NCBI GenBank assembly: GCA_945861865.1
Contig: CAMAWN010000030.1
Location: 1 to 41,441 of the forward strand
DNA: 41,441 nt
Direction of reading: 5' to 3'
From: Candidatus Kuenenia stuttgartensis
GTDB taxonomy: Bacteria; Planctomycetota; Planctomycetia; Planctomycetales; Planctomycetaceae
Shown here piece after piece: positions 1-7,486 of the stretch. Positions within the stretch are counted from its first letter, which is position 1. Every line of letters starts with the position of its first letter. Both the position numbers and the translations under genes were made by a program. The notes under the pieces were generated by a model. That model did no database searches. It saw nothing but the letters and a program-made list of their open reading frames with translations, and had not been told where the DNA came from.

Positions 1-271
1 CCATTCACCGGAGCTGGCAAAAAATGAAGGGCGGAAAATGATCCGCTGCTGCGAACTCCGCGGCACTTTGAACACCGCTGCAATGCCTTAGAAAACCTCC
101 TTCCAAACGCCACACAGGTCTCATCAGCCACGACAGACCCGGAAGAACCTTTTTCTTGTCCATCGCGAAGGGGTCGGGAGTTTGTCCTTGCCGAAAGCCA
201 CCGAAAACGGTGAGCTATGGGCCTGTCCGCGTTCGATCTCAGAGAGACGAACGAAACACAGGAGGTCGCCC
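1..271. other. Leader region with no gene called
   Basis: Only the last 13 codons of a possible upstream forward gene may lie here (open frame from base 3 to a TGA at 39-41), too short to identify. The rest shows no convincing coding pattern. The useful signal is the Shine-Dalgarno GGAGGT at 261-266, which serves the ATG at 272. Confidence 0.4.
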
Positions 272-1723
272 ATGTCCGCGAAAATGTCTTGGGGCCATCC
301 CGCACTCAGTCGCCGCACCGCTTTGCAGGCGGGTGCCGTCGGGCTGTTGGGGTTGGGAACGAATCATCTGGACGCACTGCGAACCGCAGCCGCTCCGGGT
401 CATGAGCAGATCGGGACCGCCAAGTCGGTCATCTATGTCTTTTTATCTGGTGGCTTAGCGCAGCAGGACAGCTTTGATTTGAAGCCCGATGCGCCGGACA
501 ACATTCGCGGCGAGTTCCAACCGATCTCGACGCGCACTCCCGGACTCCAGATTTGCGAGCACTTGCCGCAGCTCGCGCAACGCAGTCACTTGTGGTCGCT
601 GTGCCGTTCGCTGACGCATCCGTCGAACGATCATTCGCTGGGCCATCACATCATGCTGACCGGTCGCTCGGACGCGCCGGTGGGTTTTAATCCCAGTAAG
701 CCGGGACCGCTCGATTGGCCGTCCATCGCGTCGGTTGGCGGAGCGGTCACACGTCCGCGCAACAATCTGCCTCCGGCCGTCGTGTTGCCAGATCGCTTGG
801 TGCATTACTCCGCACGAGTCCTCCCCGGTCAGTTCGCGGGGCTCATGGGCGCGCGGCGCGATCCGTGGTTCATCGAACTCTCGCCGTTCAGTTCGCTCGG
901 ATACGGGGCGTACCCGGAATACGAGTTCGATCATCAAGAGCGGCCCAACATGCCGCGTCGGAACAAGTTTGAAGCGCCGAACCTCTCGCTTCCCGAAGGG
1001 GTCAGCTTCGGCCGTTTGGACCGCCGCGTGGACTTGGTCCACTTGATTGATCAACAGCGCATCGAACTGGACCGAGGCGGCTCGACCACGAGCTTCGACC
1101 GGCATCGTCAAACCGTGCTGTCGTTGCTGACCGACGCCAAGATGCGGCAAGCCTTCGACGTGACGAAAGCTCCGGACGCCGATCAGGATCGTTACGGCCG
1201 CAACTCGTTCGGCTGGTCGCTGCTGATGGCCAAGCGGCTGGTCGAAGTCGGAGTGAATCTGATTCAAGTGAATCTCGGCAACAACGAAACCTGGGACACG
1301 CACGGCGAAGCGTTTCCGCATCTGAAGGATTTGCTTTTCCCACCGACCGACAAAGCGTTATCCGCGCTGTTGGATGACCTGTCCCAAAGTGGCTTGCTCG
1401 ACAGCACGCTGATCGTGATGGCGGGCGAGTTCGGCCGCACACCGAAGATCACGCACCTGCCGCAGCACTACAAACTTCCCGGCCGCGACCACTGGGGCGC
1501 GGTGCAAACTGTGTTCTTCGCCGGCGGCGGCGTGAAAGGCGGCCGAGTCATCGGATCGTCCGACAAGATCGGCGGCTATCCCGCCACCGACCCGCAGCGT
1601 CCCGAAAACATGGCCGCGACGATTTACTCCGCGCTCGGCATCCCCGACACCGCCGCGTGGCGCGACGACCTCGACCGCCCGCATCACATCTATCATGCCG
1701 AGCCAATCCGAGGACTGATCTGA
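272..1723 (+). CDS. DUF1501 domain protein, Tat-exported
   Basis: A 483-residue DUF1501 protein, a family with an alkaline-phosphatase/sulfatase-like fold that is very abundant in planctomycetes; its substrate is not known. The start at 272 is chosen because GGAGGT lies 5 bases upstream and the N-terminus then carries a twin-arginine signal (SRRTALQAGAVGLLGLG, about residues 13-29), so the protein should be exported folded. An in-frame TTG at 182 would add 30 unlikely residues. C-terminal family features are visible: a WDTHGEAFPHL segment, AGEFGRTPKI, GRDHWG and a GGGVKGG turn followed by a short RPENMAATIY helix. These match the metal-site region of the fold, though I cannot assign ligands with certainty. 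DUF1501 genes usually pair with DUF1549/DUF1553 cytochrome-type genes; any such partner would lie left of the window. The next gene starts 18 bases downstream and is probably co-transcribed. Confidence 0.93.
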   Translation: MSAKMSWGHPALSRRTALQAGAVGLLGLGTNHLDALRTAAAPGHEQIGTAKSVIYVFLSGGLAQQDSFDLKPDAPDNIRGEFQPISTRTPGLQICEHLPQLAQRSHLWSLCRSLTHPSNDHSLGHHIMLTGRSDAPVGFNPSKPGPLDWPSIASVGGAVTRPRNNLPPAVVLPDRLVHYSARVLPGQFAGLMGARRDPWFIELSPFSSLGYGAYPEYEFDHQERPNMPRRNKFEAPNLSLPEGVSFGRLDRRVDLVHLIDQQRIELDRGGSTTSFDRHRQTVLSLLTDAKMRQAFDVTKAPDADQDRYGRNSFGWSLLMAKRLVEVGVNLIQVNLGNNETWDTHGEAFPHLKDLLFPPTDKALSALLDDLSQSGLLDSTLIVMAGEFGRTPKITHLPQHYKLPGRDHWGAVQTVFFAGGGVKGGRVIGSSDKIGGYPATDPQRPENMAATIYSALGIPDTAAWRDDLDRPHHIYHAEPIRGLI

Positions 1724-1741
1724 GTTCTCGGTGGAGCCAAC

Positions 1742-2947
1742 ATGCCGCGTGTTTACGCCATTGCCACGATGGACACGAAGGGGGTCGAGATTGCGTTCGT
1801 CGCGGAACGCATTCGGTCCTGCGGTGTCGAGGTGGTGACGGTCGATGTTGGGACGAAAGACCCAGCGGTCGGCGTGCCGGATGTCTCGCGCGAGCAAGTG
1901 ACGGCGTGTTGTCGAAACACGCATCCGCTGACGAAGACTGATCGCGGCGAGGCGGTGACGGCGATGTCGGCCGCGCTGGTGGAGTTCCTCGTGGCCGAGC
2001 ACGCAGCCGGCAAGGTGGCGGGAGTCATTGGGATTGGCGGTGGTGGCGGAACCGCGCTCATTACTCCAGCACTGCGAGCGTTGCCGGTTGGGGTGCCGAA
2101 GGTAATGGTCAGTACGATGGCCAGTGGCAATGTTGGGCCGTATGTCGATTGTGCGGACCTGACGATGATGTATTCGGTGGTTGATGTGGCGGGGATCAAT
2201 TCGGTGTCTCGCCGAGTGCTGGCGAATGCGGCGCACGCGATCGCGGGCATGGTGCAGCACTCTCTGCCAACCGCTGTCGAGAAGCCGACGCTGGGCATGA
2301 CGATGTTCGGCGTGACGACGCCGTGTGTGGATGCCGTGCGGAAGTCGCTGGAGGCGCGAGGCTACGACTGTCTCGTATTTCACGCGACCGGGTCGGGCGA
2401 TCGGGCGATGGAGAACTTGGTTCGCAGCGAACTGATTCAAGGCGTGATCGACGTCACAACGACGGCCGTCGCCGACGAAGTTGTTGGTGGCGTACTCGCC
2501 TGTGGGCCGCACCGCTTTGACGCGATCCTCAACGCGCGTGTGCCCTATGTGTTGAGCGTCGGGGCGCTCGACATGGTGAATTTCGGAGCCAAGGAAACCG
2601 TGCCGGCCAAGTTTCAAGGTCGCAGGCTGCACGTTCACAACGCTCAGGTCACGCTGATGCGAACGACGGCCGAGGAGAATCGCCAGTTCGCACGTTGGAT
2701 TGCTGGCAAGCTCAATTGCTCGACGTCGCCGCTGACGCTGCTGATTCCGGAACGTGGCCTCTCAACGATCGATGCTCCCGGTCAGCCGTTTCACGATCCT
2801 GACGCGGACACGGCGCTGTTCGAGGAACTTGAACGATTGGTCGAGATGACCGAGCAACGCCAGATCAAACGCCTGCCGCTGCATATCAACGATCCCGAGT
2901 TCGCGGCGGCACTCGTGTCCGATTTCTTGTCGCTGGCACGCCGTTGA
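1742..2947 (+). CDS. Tm-1-like ATP-binding domain protein (UPF0261)
   Basis: A 401-residue cytoplasmic protein of the Tm-1-like/UPF0261 family, named after the tomato Tm-1 virus-resistance protein. Bacterial members have no settled reaction. The N-terminal half carries the nucleotide-binding features: an early VYAIATMDTKG strand-loop, the glycine-rich IGIGGGGGTALITPALRALP near residue 97, and the STMASGNVGPYVDCADL segment. The C-terminal half has the family's second domain (GMTMFGVTTPCVDAVRK, LVFHATGSGDRAMENL) and the late LIPERGLSTIDAPGQPFHDPDAD motif. Length is normal for the family. A GGTGGAG sequence precedes the ATG. Some relatives are fused or adjacent to a phosphoenolpyruvate-hydrolase-type (TIM-barrel) protein, which is not present here. 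It follows the DUF1501 gene by 18 bases and ends just before a strong hairpin. Confidence 0.93.
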   Translation: MPRVYAIATMDTKGVEIAFVAERIRSCGVEVVTVDVGTKDPAVGVPDVSREQVTACCRNTHPLTKTDRGEAVTAMSAALVEFLVAEHAAGKVAGVIGIGGGGGTALITPALRALPVGVPKVMVSTMASGNVGPYVDCADLTMMYSVVDVAGINSVSRRVLANAAHAIAGMVQHSLPTAVEKPTLGMTMFGVTTPCVDAVRKSLEARGYDCLVFHATGSGDRAMENLVRSELIQGVIDVTTTAVADEVVGGVLACGPHRFDAILNARVPYVLSVGALDMVNFGAKETVPAKFQGRRLHVHNAQVTLMRTTAEENRQFARWIAGKLNCSTSPLTLLIPERGLSTIDAPGQPFHDPDADTALFEELERLVEMTEQRQIKRLPLHINDPEFAAALVSDFLSLARR

Positions 2948-2985
2948 GCCGAGAGGTGACTCGCCTTCGAGGCAGTGAGTTTTGG

Positions 2986-3050
2986 GAGCCGCGCCCGTCA
3001 GAAAGCGGTTGCTCCGAGGACAGGCAACCGCTTCCTGCCGGGCGCGGCTC
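2986..3050 (+). terminator. Two-stem hairpin terminator between convergent genes
   Basis: A perfect 12-bp outer stem (GAGCCGCGCCCG at 2986-2997 with its complement at 3039-3050) encloses a perfect 10-bp inner stem (3003-3012 with 3024-3033). The plus strand continues with ATTTTC, so it fits termination of the Tm-1-like gene. The minus side has no T run, so termination of the opposing gene from 4033 is less certain. Confidence 0.8.
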
Positions 3051-3070
3051 ATTTTCAAATGCTCAGCGGA

Positions 3071-4033
3071 TTACTCGTCCTTCGGCAGTTCATCCACCGG
3101 GACGATTTTCACGCGGTTCGTGGGGCGCGGTGAGCGGTAGTAGTCGAAGAGGATGGAATAAGGCGTATCCAGCGGATTGTGCAGAAACACTCCTTCGACA
3201 CCCCACTTGCTCTCGATGATGATCGTGCCGTCGTTGAGCACGCCGCGCACCAGGCCGGAATGCACGATGTTGCGGCTTTCGTCCCGATAGATGATGACAT
3301 CTCCGGCGATTGCCTCTTCAACGACTTCGTATGCGTTATCGTCCAGAATCCGCTGGACCGCATTGCCGGAGATCAAATACTGCCCATCCAGAAAAACCCA
3401 GCCGTGGCAGTTCGCCAACTGACCGGCGGGAGCGCGCTGAATCCTGCTGCCGTTGTACTCCACGGTGTAACCATTCTCCGATGGTTCGACATCCGTCGAG
3501 TCGGCCGCGCCTTCGTTCAGGCTATAGACCTTGATGGGATGGTTACCGTCGGTGAGCGCCACGAACTCCAGGATCTGATGGCTCTGCATTCCCGGTGCGA
3601 GGCCGAGAATAAGCGATTTTTTGACGGGCGGCTTCAAGCGTTCCTGATACTGATGCGACGACCAAGCCACCAGACCCACTGACGAAGCCAGCAAGAGCCA
3701 AGCGGATGGACGGCGACGAAAGCGCTCCCACGGTGTCTGGGAGTGTTTCAAATGCAGCCACGCCAACCACATCGTGGTCGCGATGACCGCCACAGTGCCG
3801 GCCAAGCGATAGTGTGCCTCCAATTCGCGATGTGCGAGGTTCAAGCCATCGACCGCAAACAGGCACAATGTGAGCGCGGCAGCGTAGGCCGTGACGCGAT
3901 TCCACGGCAAGAAACGCTCGGTCTTGCCGAAGAGAAACCGCACGGCATAACTGATGGTGATGCACACGCTGAAGGTGAACACCATCAACCAATAGGTGTA
4001 GGTGGTTTCAAAAAGTTCATTGGGCGGATTCAT
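3071..4033 (-). CDS. Four-TM membrane protein with papain-like (NlpC/P60-type) outer domain
   Basis: A 320-residue protein I do not recognise by name. Four hydrophobic segments are visible: about residues 15-35, 48-68, 78-97 and 108-127. They are followed by a soluble C-terminal domain of about 190 residues. That domain has a NCHGWVF segment near residue 208, a GDVIIYRD strand, IVHSGLV near residue 256, and an ESKWG...GVFLHNP ending. This Cys ... GDv ... HsG ... W order is the pattern of NlpC/P60/CHAP-type papain-fold amidases, so Cys and His would be the catalytic pair. It may act on peptidoglycan or on another amide outside the membrane. The fold is inferred from motif order only; a bacterial transglutaminase-like fold is an alternative. 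ATG at 4033; no clear Shine-Dalgarno. It converges on the Tm-1-like gene across the hairpin at 2986-3050. Confidence 0.7.
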   Translation of the reverse strand: MNPPNELFETTYTYWLMVFTFSVCITISYAVRFLFGKTERFLPWNRVTAYAAALTLCLFAVDGLNLAHRELEAHYRLAGTVAVIATTMWLAWLHLKHSQTPWERFRRRPSAWLLLASSVGLVAWSSHQYQERLKPPVKKSLILGLAPGMQSHQILEFVALTDGNHPIKVYSLNEGAADSTDVEPSENGYTVEYNGSRIQRAPAGQLANCHGWVFLDGQYLISGNAVQRILDDNAYEVVEEAIAGDVIIYRDESRNIVHSGLVRGVLNDGTIIIESKWGVEGVFLHNPLDTPYSILFDYYRSPRPTNRVKIVPVDELPKDE

Positions 4034-4114
4034 CAGGCCAAGCCATCAAAGTAGAGTTGATCAGCGGGCGAATTACGATCGGCGGACGACAAGTGGCACC
4101 AGCGCAGGAACTGT

Positions 4115-4783
4115 TCAACCTGCCTTGGGTTCGTCCCGCGGCGTGACGCCCAACACGATGTCGAACCGTGCCATGAGTTCGTGGAGTCGAGAATCGGGGA
4201 TCGGCGCGAAGTCCACCAGCACCGATTCGCGGGCCTTGTCGTCGCGGATGCTCCGCAGGATGCCGTCCTTCTCGTTGCCCGGATGTCCCTTCACATAGCA
4301 CTGGGTGACGAACTTGTCTTGGCCGGGAACTTTGACCGCGACGTGGATGTGCGGCGTGCGGCCGGGATACGCCACCGGCTTGATCGTGCGGAATCCGTAT
4401 TCGCCGGCGCGTCCCGTCACGAAGCGGCCAAAGCCCTGAAAGTGGTTGTCGCGCTTCTCCGCGTTGCCGGTCTTCGAATGCAGATAGGCTCCGTTGTTGT
4501 CGCACTGCCAGATTTCGACGACCGCGTTGCGAATCGGATTGCCGCGCGCATCGAGGATGCGGCCGGACAAATGCGTGATTTCGCCGACGGCCGGGGTGAG
4601 CGTGTCGTTGATGACAATCAAATCATTGTCGGTGTCGAGCGGCAGCTTATCGGGATAGAACGGTCCTTCGGTTTGCTTCGGAGTGCGTGTCAGTTCTTCG
4701 GCGAAAACTCCAGGCACAGAAAACGCTGAGACTCCGAGCGCAAGGCCGCCCAGAAAATGGCGGCGGGTGGATTGCGTGGTCAT
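4115..4783 (-). CDS. Exported intradiol ring-cleavage dioxygenase
   Basis: A 222-residue protein of the intradiol dioxygenase family (protocatechuate 3,4-dioxygenase beta-subunit type), Fe(III) enzymes that open catechol-type rings between the two hydroxyls. The TEGPFYPD motif near residue 38 is the family hallmark. Probable iron ligands are visible: the Tyr of NNGAYLHS, the Tyr of PVAYPGRTPHIHV and the two His of the HIH pair. The N-terminus TRRHFLGGLALGVSAFSVPG is a Tat-type signal, so it should act in the periplasm; exported, non-operonic intradiol enzymes are common in planctomycetes. No catechol pathway gene adjoins it, so the substrate is unknown and a role on lignin- or humus-like aromatics is speculation. 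The start at 4783 is backed by AAAGGAA about 6 bases upstream. Confidence 0.92.
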   Translation of the reverse strand: MTTQSTRRHFLGGLALGVSAFSVPGVFAEELTRTPKQTEGPFYPDKLPLDTDNDLIVINDTLTPAVGEITHLSGRILDARGNPIRNAVVEIWQCDNNGAYLHSKTGNAEKRDNHFQGFGRFVTGRAGEYGFRTIKPVAYPGRTPHIHVAVKVPGQDKFVTQCYVKGHPGNEKDGILRSIRDDKARESVLVDFAPIPDSRLHELMARFDIVLGVTPRDEPKAG

Positions 4784-4918
4784 GAATTCCTTTCAACCCT
4801 TGGAGTGTGGCCCCACCCCGCAGGCGTCGATGTTGATTGATAAAGAATGAGCGTTTCACCACCCGATCGCTAGTCCGCTGGAACGAGCCTCCTCAATTCA
4901 CGGAATGTGGCTCCGACG

Positions 4919-6223
4919 CTATTGGGTCGCGATGCAATACAAGGCTCGATTGGAACGCAGTAACAACTTCCCCTCGGTCACGGCCGGGCTGGCGTTGAAA
5001 TCGGTTTCGTCTTTGAACATGTTTTCGGAGATGACATTCACGCGGCTGCCGGCGAAGTCGGCCACGACCGTGCCGCCGCGGCGAGTCACCACATAGACCT
5101 TGCCGTCGATAACGACTGGCGAGGCATAGACGCCGCTAGCGTTACTCAGGCGCTGTTGAAAGATCTGTTCGCCGGTCTTCGCATCGAGGCAGCCGACAAC
5201 ACCGCGTTCGTTGACGCTGAGAATGCGATCGCCTGCCAGCACTGGCGAGGGCACGTAACTGCTGAGCGATTTCTTCCACACGACGTGTGTCTTGCTGACG
5301 TCGTCTCGACCACCGGATTTTACCGCAACCGCGCTGCCGGAACGGCCGCCGATCGCGTACACGATGCCGTCGCGTGCCACGAGACTGCCGCAGATCGTCA
5401 TGTCTTGAATTCCCTCAGTGAACCACAGAAAGTCGCCGTTTTCAGGATTGAAGCCCCACATTTCATAGGGAGCATTCACCACCAACTCGGTCTTGCCATT
5501 CGGTGCATCGACCAGCACTGGCGTGGCCCACGATCCGTGAATACTGTCGGCATCCGAACGCCACGCTTCCTTGCCGGTTTTCTTGTCGAGCGCAATCAGC
5601 GATTTAGCCTCCGCTGCGGCATTCACAATAACCGTGTTTTGAAAGAGGACCGGACTGCTACCCGAGCCCCAACCGTTCATTCCGGATCCAGTGCCAACTT
5701 GTGTCTGCCACAGTTGCTTGCCATCCAGATCAAATGCCAGCACACCGGACTTGCCAAAGAAGACGAAGACATGCTCGCCATCGGACGTGGGCGTACTCGT
5801 TGCGTAACCGTGGTCTTGGAGGAAACCATTGAATCGGTCCTCCGACTGCTTCGAGACCACCGGCTTGTCCCAAAGAATCTTGCCATTCTTCAACGACACG
5901 CAGATGAGATGCCTTTGCAGTTGTTTGATATCACCCGCCGCTTCGCGACTGGTGCCATAGCCGGAGTAGCACGTCACGAAGACACGATCGCCAACGATGA
6001 TCGGGCTAGAACTTCCCGGTCCCGGCAACTCGGTCTTCCAAGCGAGGTTTTTCGAGTCGCTCCATTCGGTGGGCACTCCGCGAGCGTCGCTCACCGCCGA
6101 ACCATTCGGGCCGCGAAACCGCGACCAATCGGCCGCCTCGGCCGACGAGAACGCGGCCACGATTCCCAACACCGACAACCACCGAATGAACCCAGTGCGA
6201 TTTGGCACGTCAGACTCCATCAT
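4919..6223 (-). CDS. Exported PQQ-type beta-propeller repeat protein
   Basis: A 434-residue protein with an N-terminal signal peptide (hydrophobic about residues 14-30, ending SSAEAADW), then a beta-propeller made of PQQ/outer-membrane-assembly (BamB-like) repeats. Repeats are marked by returning phrases such as DWSRFRGPNG, LAWKTELPG, GKQLWQTQVG, GKEAWRSD, NGDFLWF and VYVVTRRGG. It lacks the extra features of a PQQ alcohol dehydrogenase, so it is a binding or scaffold protein rather than a dehydrogenase. Planctomycetes carry many such genes. The ATG at 6223 and the next codon's ATG at 6220 are both possible starts; no Shine-Dalgarno distinguishes them. It is 135 bases downstream-to-upstream from the dioxygenase gene, on the same strand, with no clear operon signal. 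Confidence 0.9.
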   Translation of the reverse strand: MMESDVPNRTGFIRWLSVLGIVAAFSSAEAADWSRFRGPNGSAVSDARGVPTEWSDSKNLAWKTELPGPGSSSPIIVGDRVFVTCYSGYGTSREAAGDIKQLQRHLICVSLKNGKILWDKPVVSKQSEDRFNGFLQDHGYATSTPTSDGEHVFVFFGKSGVLAFDLDGKQLWQTQVGTGSGMNGWGSGSSPVLFQNTVIVNAAAEAKSLIALDKKTGKEAWRSDADSIHGSWATPVLVDAPNGKTELVVNAPYEMWGFNPENGDFLWFTEGIQDMTICGSLVARDGIVYAIGGRSGSAVAVKSGGRDDVSKTHVVWKKSLSSYVPSPVLAGDRILSVNERGVVGCLDAKTGEQIFQQRLSNASGVYASPVVIDGKVYVVTRRGGTVVADFAGSRVNVISENMFKDETDFNASPAVTEGKLLLRSNRALYCIATQ

Positions 6224-6248
6224 TGAAGAGGATGCTGGAATTCAATCA

Positions 6249-6400
6249 GCCACAAAAAACACAAGAGCACACAAAAAGGGGCAGCCGGCATCGAGCTGTC
6301 GCTCGAGAAAACTGCGGGCTGAATCGCGCGTCCCTAGAAGATGCTGCGCGATGCGAATTGGCTGGGTTCCTGTTTGTGCTTTCTTGTGGTTTTTGTGGCG
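6249..6400. repeat. Imperfect long inverted repeat, CACAAAAA/TTTTTGTG type
   Basis: A left arm at 6249-6286 (starting GCCACAAAAAACACAAG) pairs imperfectly with 6360-6400 (ending CTTGTGGTTTTTGTGGC) around a loop of about 73 bases. It lies between two minus-strand genes. The arms resemble dispersed palindromic repeats found between genes in many environmental bacteria. It is built like the pair at 39477-39556, though the sequences differ. Confidence 0.6.
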
Positions 6401-6415
6401 ATGATTGGCGGACGG

Positions 6416-7273
6416 CTAATTGCTGTCCTTCTTCTTGTCGCCGCCTTCCGTCTTGCGCTGCGGGCGGCCAGCAGGATTCGCTCCGCCTGCACCTTGACCA
6501 GGACGTCCGCCGCCGGGGCCACCGAATCCGCCGCGCAGTTGATCGACGTCAAACTTCTTGCCCATCAACTTCGCGAATTGGTCGCGCTGATCTGCGGTCA
6601 GCACTTCGGAGATAGCCTTGTCGCGGCTTTCGCCGAGTTCAGTCATCTTGGCTCGTGCGTCACCGCCCCCACCTCCACCACCGCCACCTTGACCGAACAA
6701 CTCGCGAGTCTTGTCGCCGTAGTCTTTGGTGACCGCAGCGATTTTGTCTTGCTGCTCTTTGGTGATCTTCAACGCCGCGATGATGCCGGCATCTTGATAA
6801 GCCTGTGATCTGAGGTTCTGCCATGTGATCTGTTGCAGACGCTCACGCTGCGAAGCGTCCAGGATTTCCGCCACCTTCGGCTTGAACTTGTCGTCGATCT
6901 TCTTCGCCGCTTCGACGGCCTTATCGCGCATCTCGGCCATTTTCTTATCGCGTTCTTCTTTAGGCAGATCCTGCAAAGCCTGGAAGGCTTCGCGTCCGCC
7001 GCCCGCTCCGCCCGTTCCGCGAGCTTCACGAACTTCTTCACCGAGCGTTTTCAACTTGCTGATCTGATCTTCTTTGAGGCCGAGTTCTTTCTGCACGGGC
7101 TCCATGTTGACGAGGGTCAACGGACCGCCGCCGCCAAAACCACCGAAACCTCCGCCACCGAATCCTCCGGGACGTCCACCACCAGGTTGACCGCCAGCCG
7201 GACGCTGAGCGAACGCCACTGACGCACTCAACAGGATGGCCACGACTGCAATCCAACGACTCAAACGCAACAT
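6416..7273 (-). CDS. Exported Gly-rich protein with LTXXQ/Spy-like helices
   Basis: A 285-residue exported protein. A signal peptide (about residues 1-22, ending ASVAFAQ) is followed by a long Gly/Pro/Arg-rich linker, then charged helices with repeated Spy/CpxP-like phrases: ELGLKEDQISKLKTL, ILDASQRERLQQI, LKITKEQQDKIAAV and VLTADQRDQFAKLMG. Such repeats (LTXXQ family) mark periplasmic chaperone or metal-stress proteins in proteobacteria. Planctomycete versions with this Gly-rich layout are numerous and uncharacterised. A second run of seven or more glycines lies near residue 195, and the C-terminus is again Gly-rich then Lys-rich. The start at 7273 has AAGGAG 8-9 bases upstream. The two-component pair lies just upstream on the same strand, so regulation by it is possible but unproven. 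Confidence 0.85.
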   Translation of the reverse strand: MLRLSRWIAVVAILLSASVAFAQRPAGGQPGGGRPGGFGGGGFGGFGGGGPLTLVNMEPVQKELGLKEDQISKLKTLGEEVREARGTGGAGGGREAFQALQDLPKEERDKKMAEMRDKAVEAAKKIDDKFKPKVAEILDASQRERLQQITWQNLRSQAYQDAGIIAALKITKEQQDKIAAVTKDYGDKTRELFGQGGGGGGGGGDARAKMTELGESRDKAISEVLTADQRDQFAKLMGKKFDVDQLRGGFGGPGGGRPGQGAGGANPAGRPQRKTEGGDKKKDSN

Positions 7274-7421
7274 GTGAAAAGCTCCTTGACAGAGACCAAG
7301 ATTGAGCGGAAATCCATTTCCCGAACTAAAACCGACGCGGCCAGCCTACGGCCGACAGGGGAGACGCGGCGGATCGAACGGATCGCACGATCCGAAAATG
7401 AAACCCGAACCAACGGGCTAA

Positions 7422-7486
7422 GGGTCACGAATTCTGTGAGAAACGGGACGCGAAATTCACCAGCGCGGGTTACGAATTCTGCGAAA
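7422..7486. repeat. Short direct repeat of the histidine kinase 3' end
   Basis: Bases 7422-7441 and 7467-7486 match at about 17 of 20 positions, 45 bases apart. On the minus strand both copies read Ser-Gln-Asn-Ser-stop in the same frame; the upstream one is the true end of the histidine kinase. It looks like a small tail duplication. Confidence 0.55.

Noticed and set aside
455-2638. Long minus-strand open frames opposite the DUF1501 and Tm-1-like genes
   Set aside because: They are antisense to two clearly recognised genes, are very rich in Arg and His, have no motifs and are best explained by high-GC codon shadowing.
7379-7394. Short CGGATCG/CGATCCG palindrome as a kinase terminator
   Set aside because: A 7-bp stem with a 2-base loop is too small to form well and has no T run; reported only as a palindrome of no assigned role.
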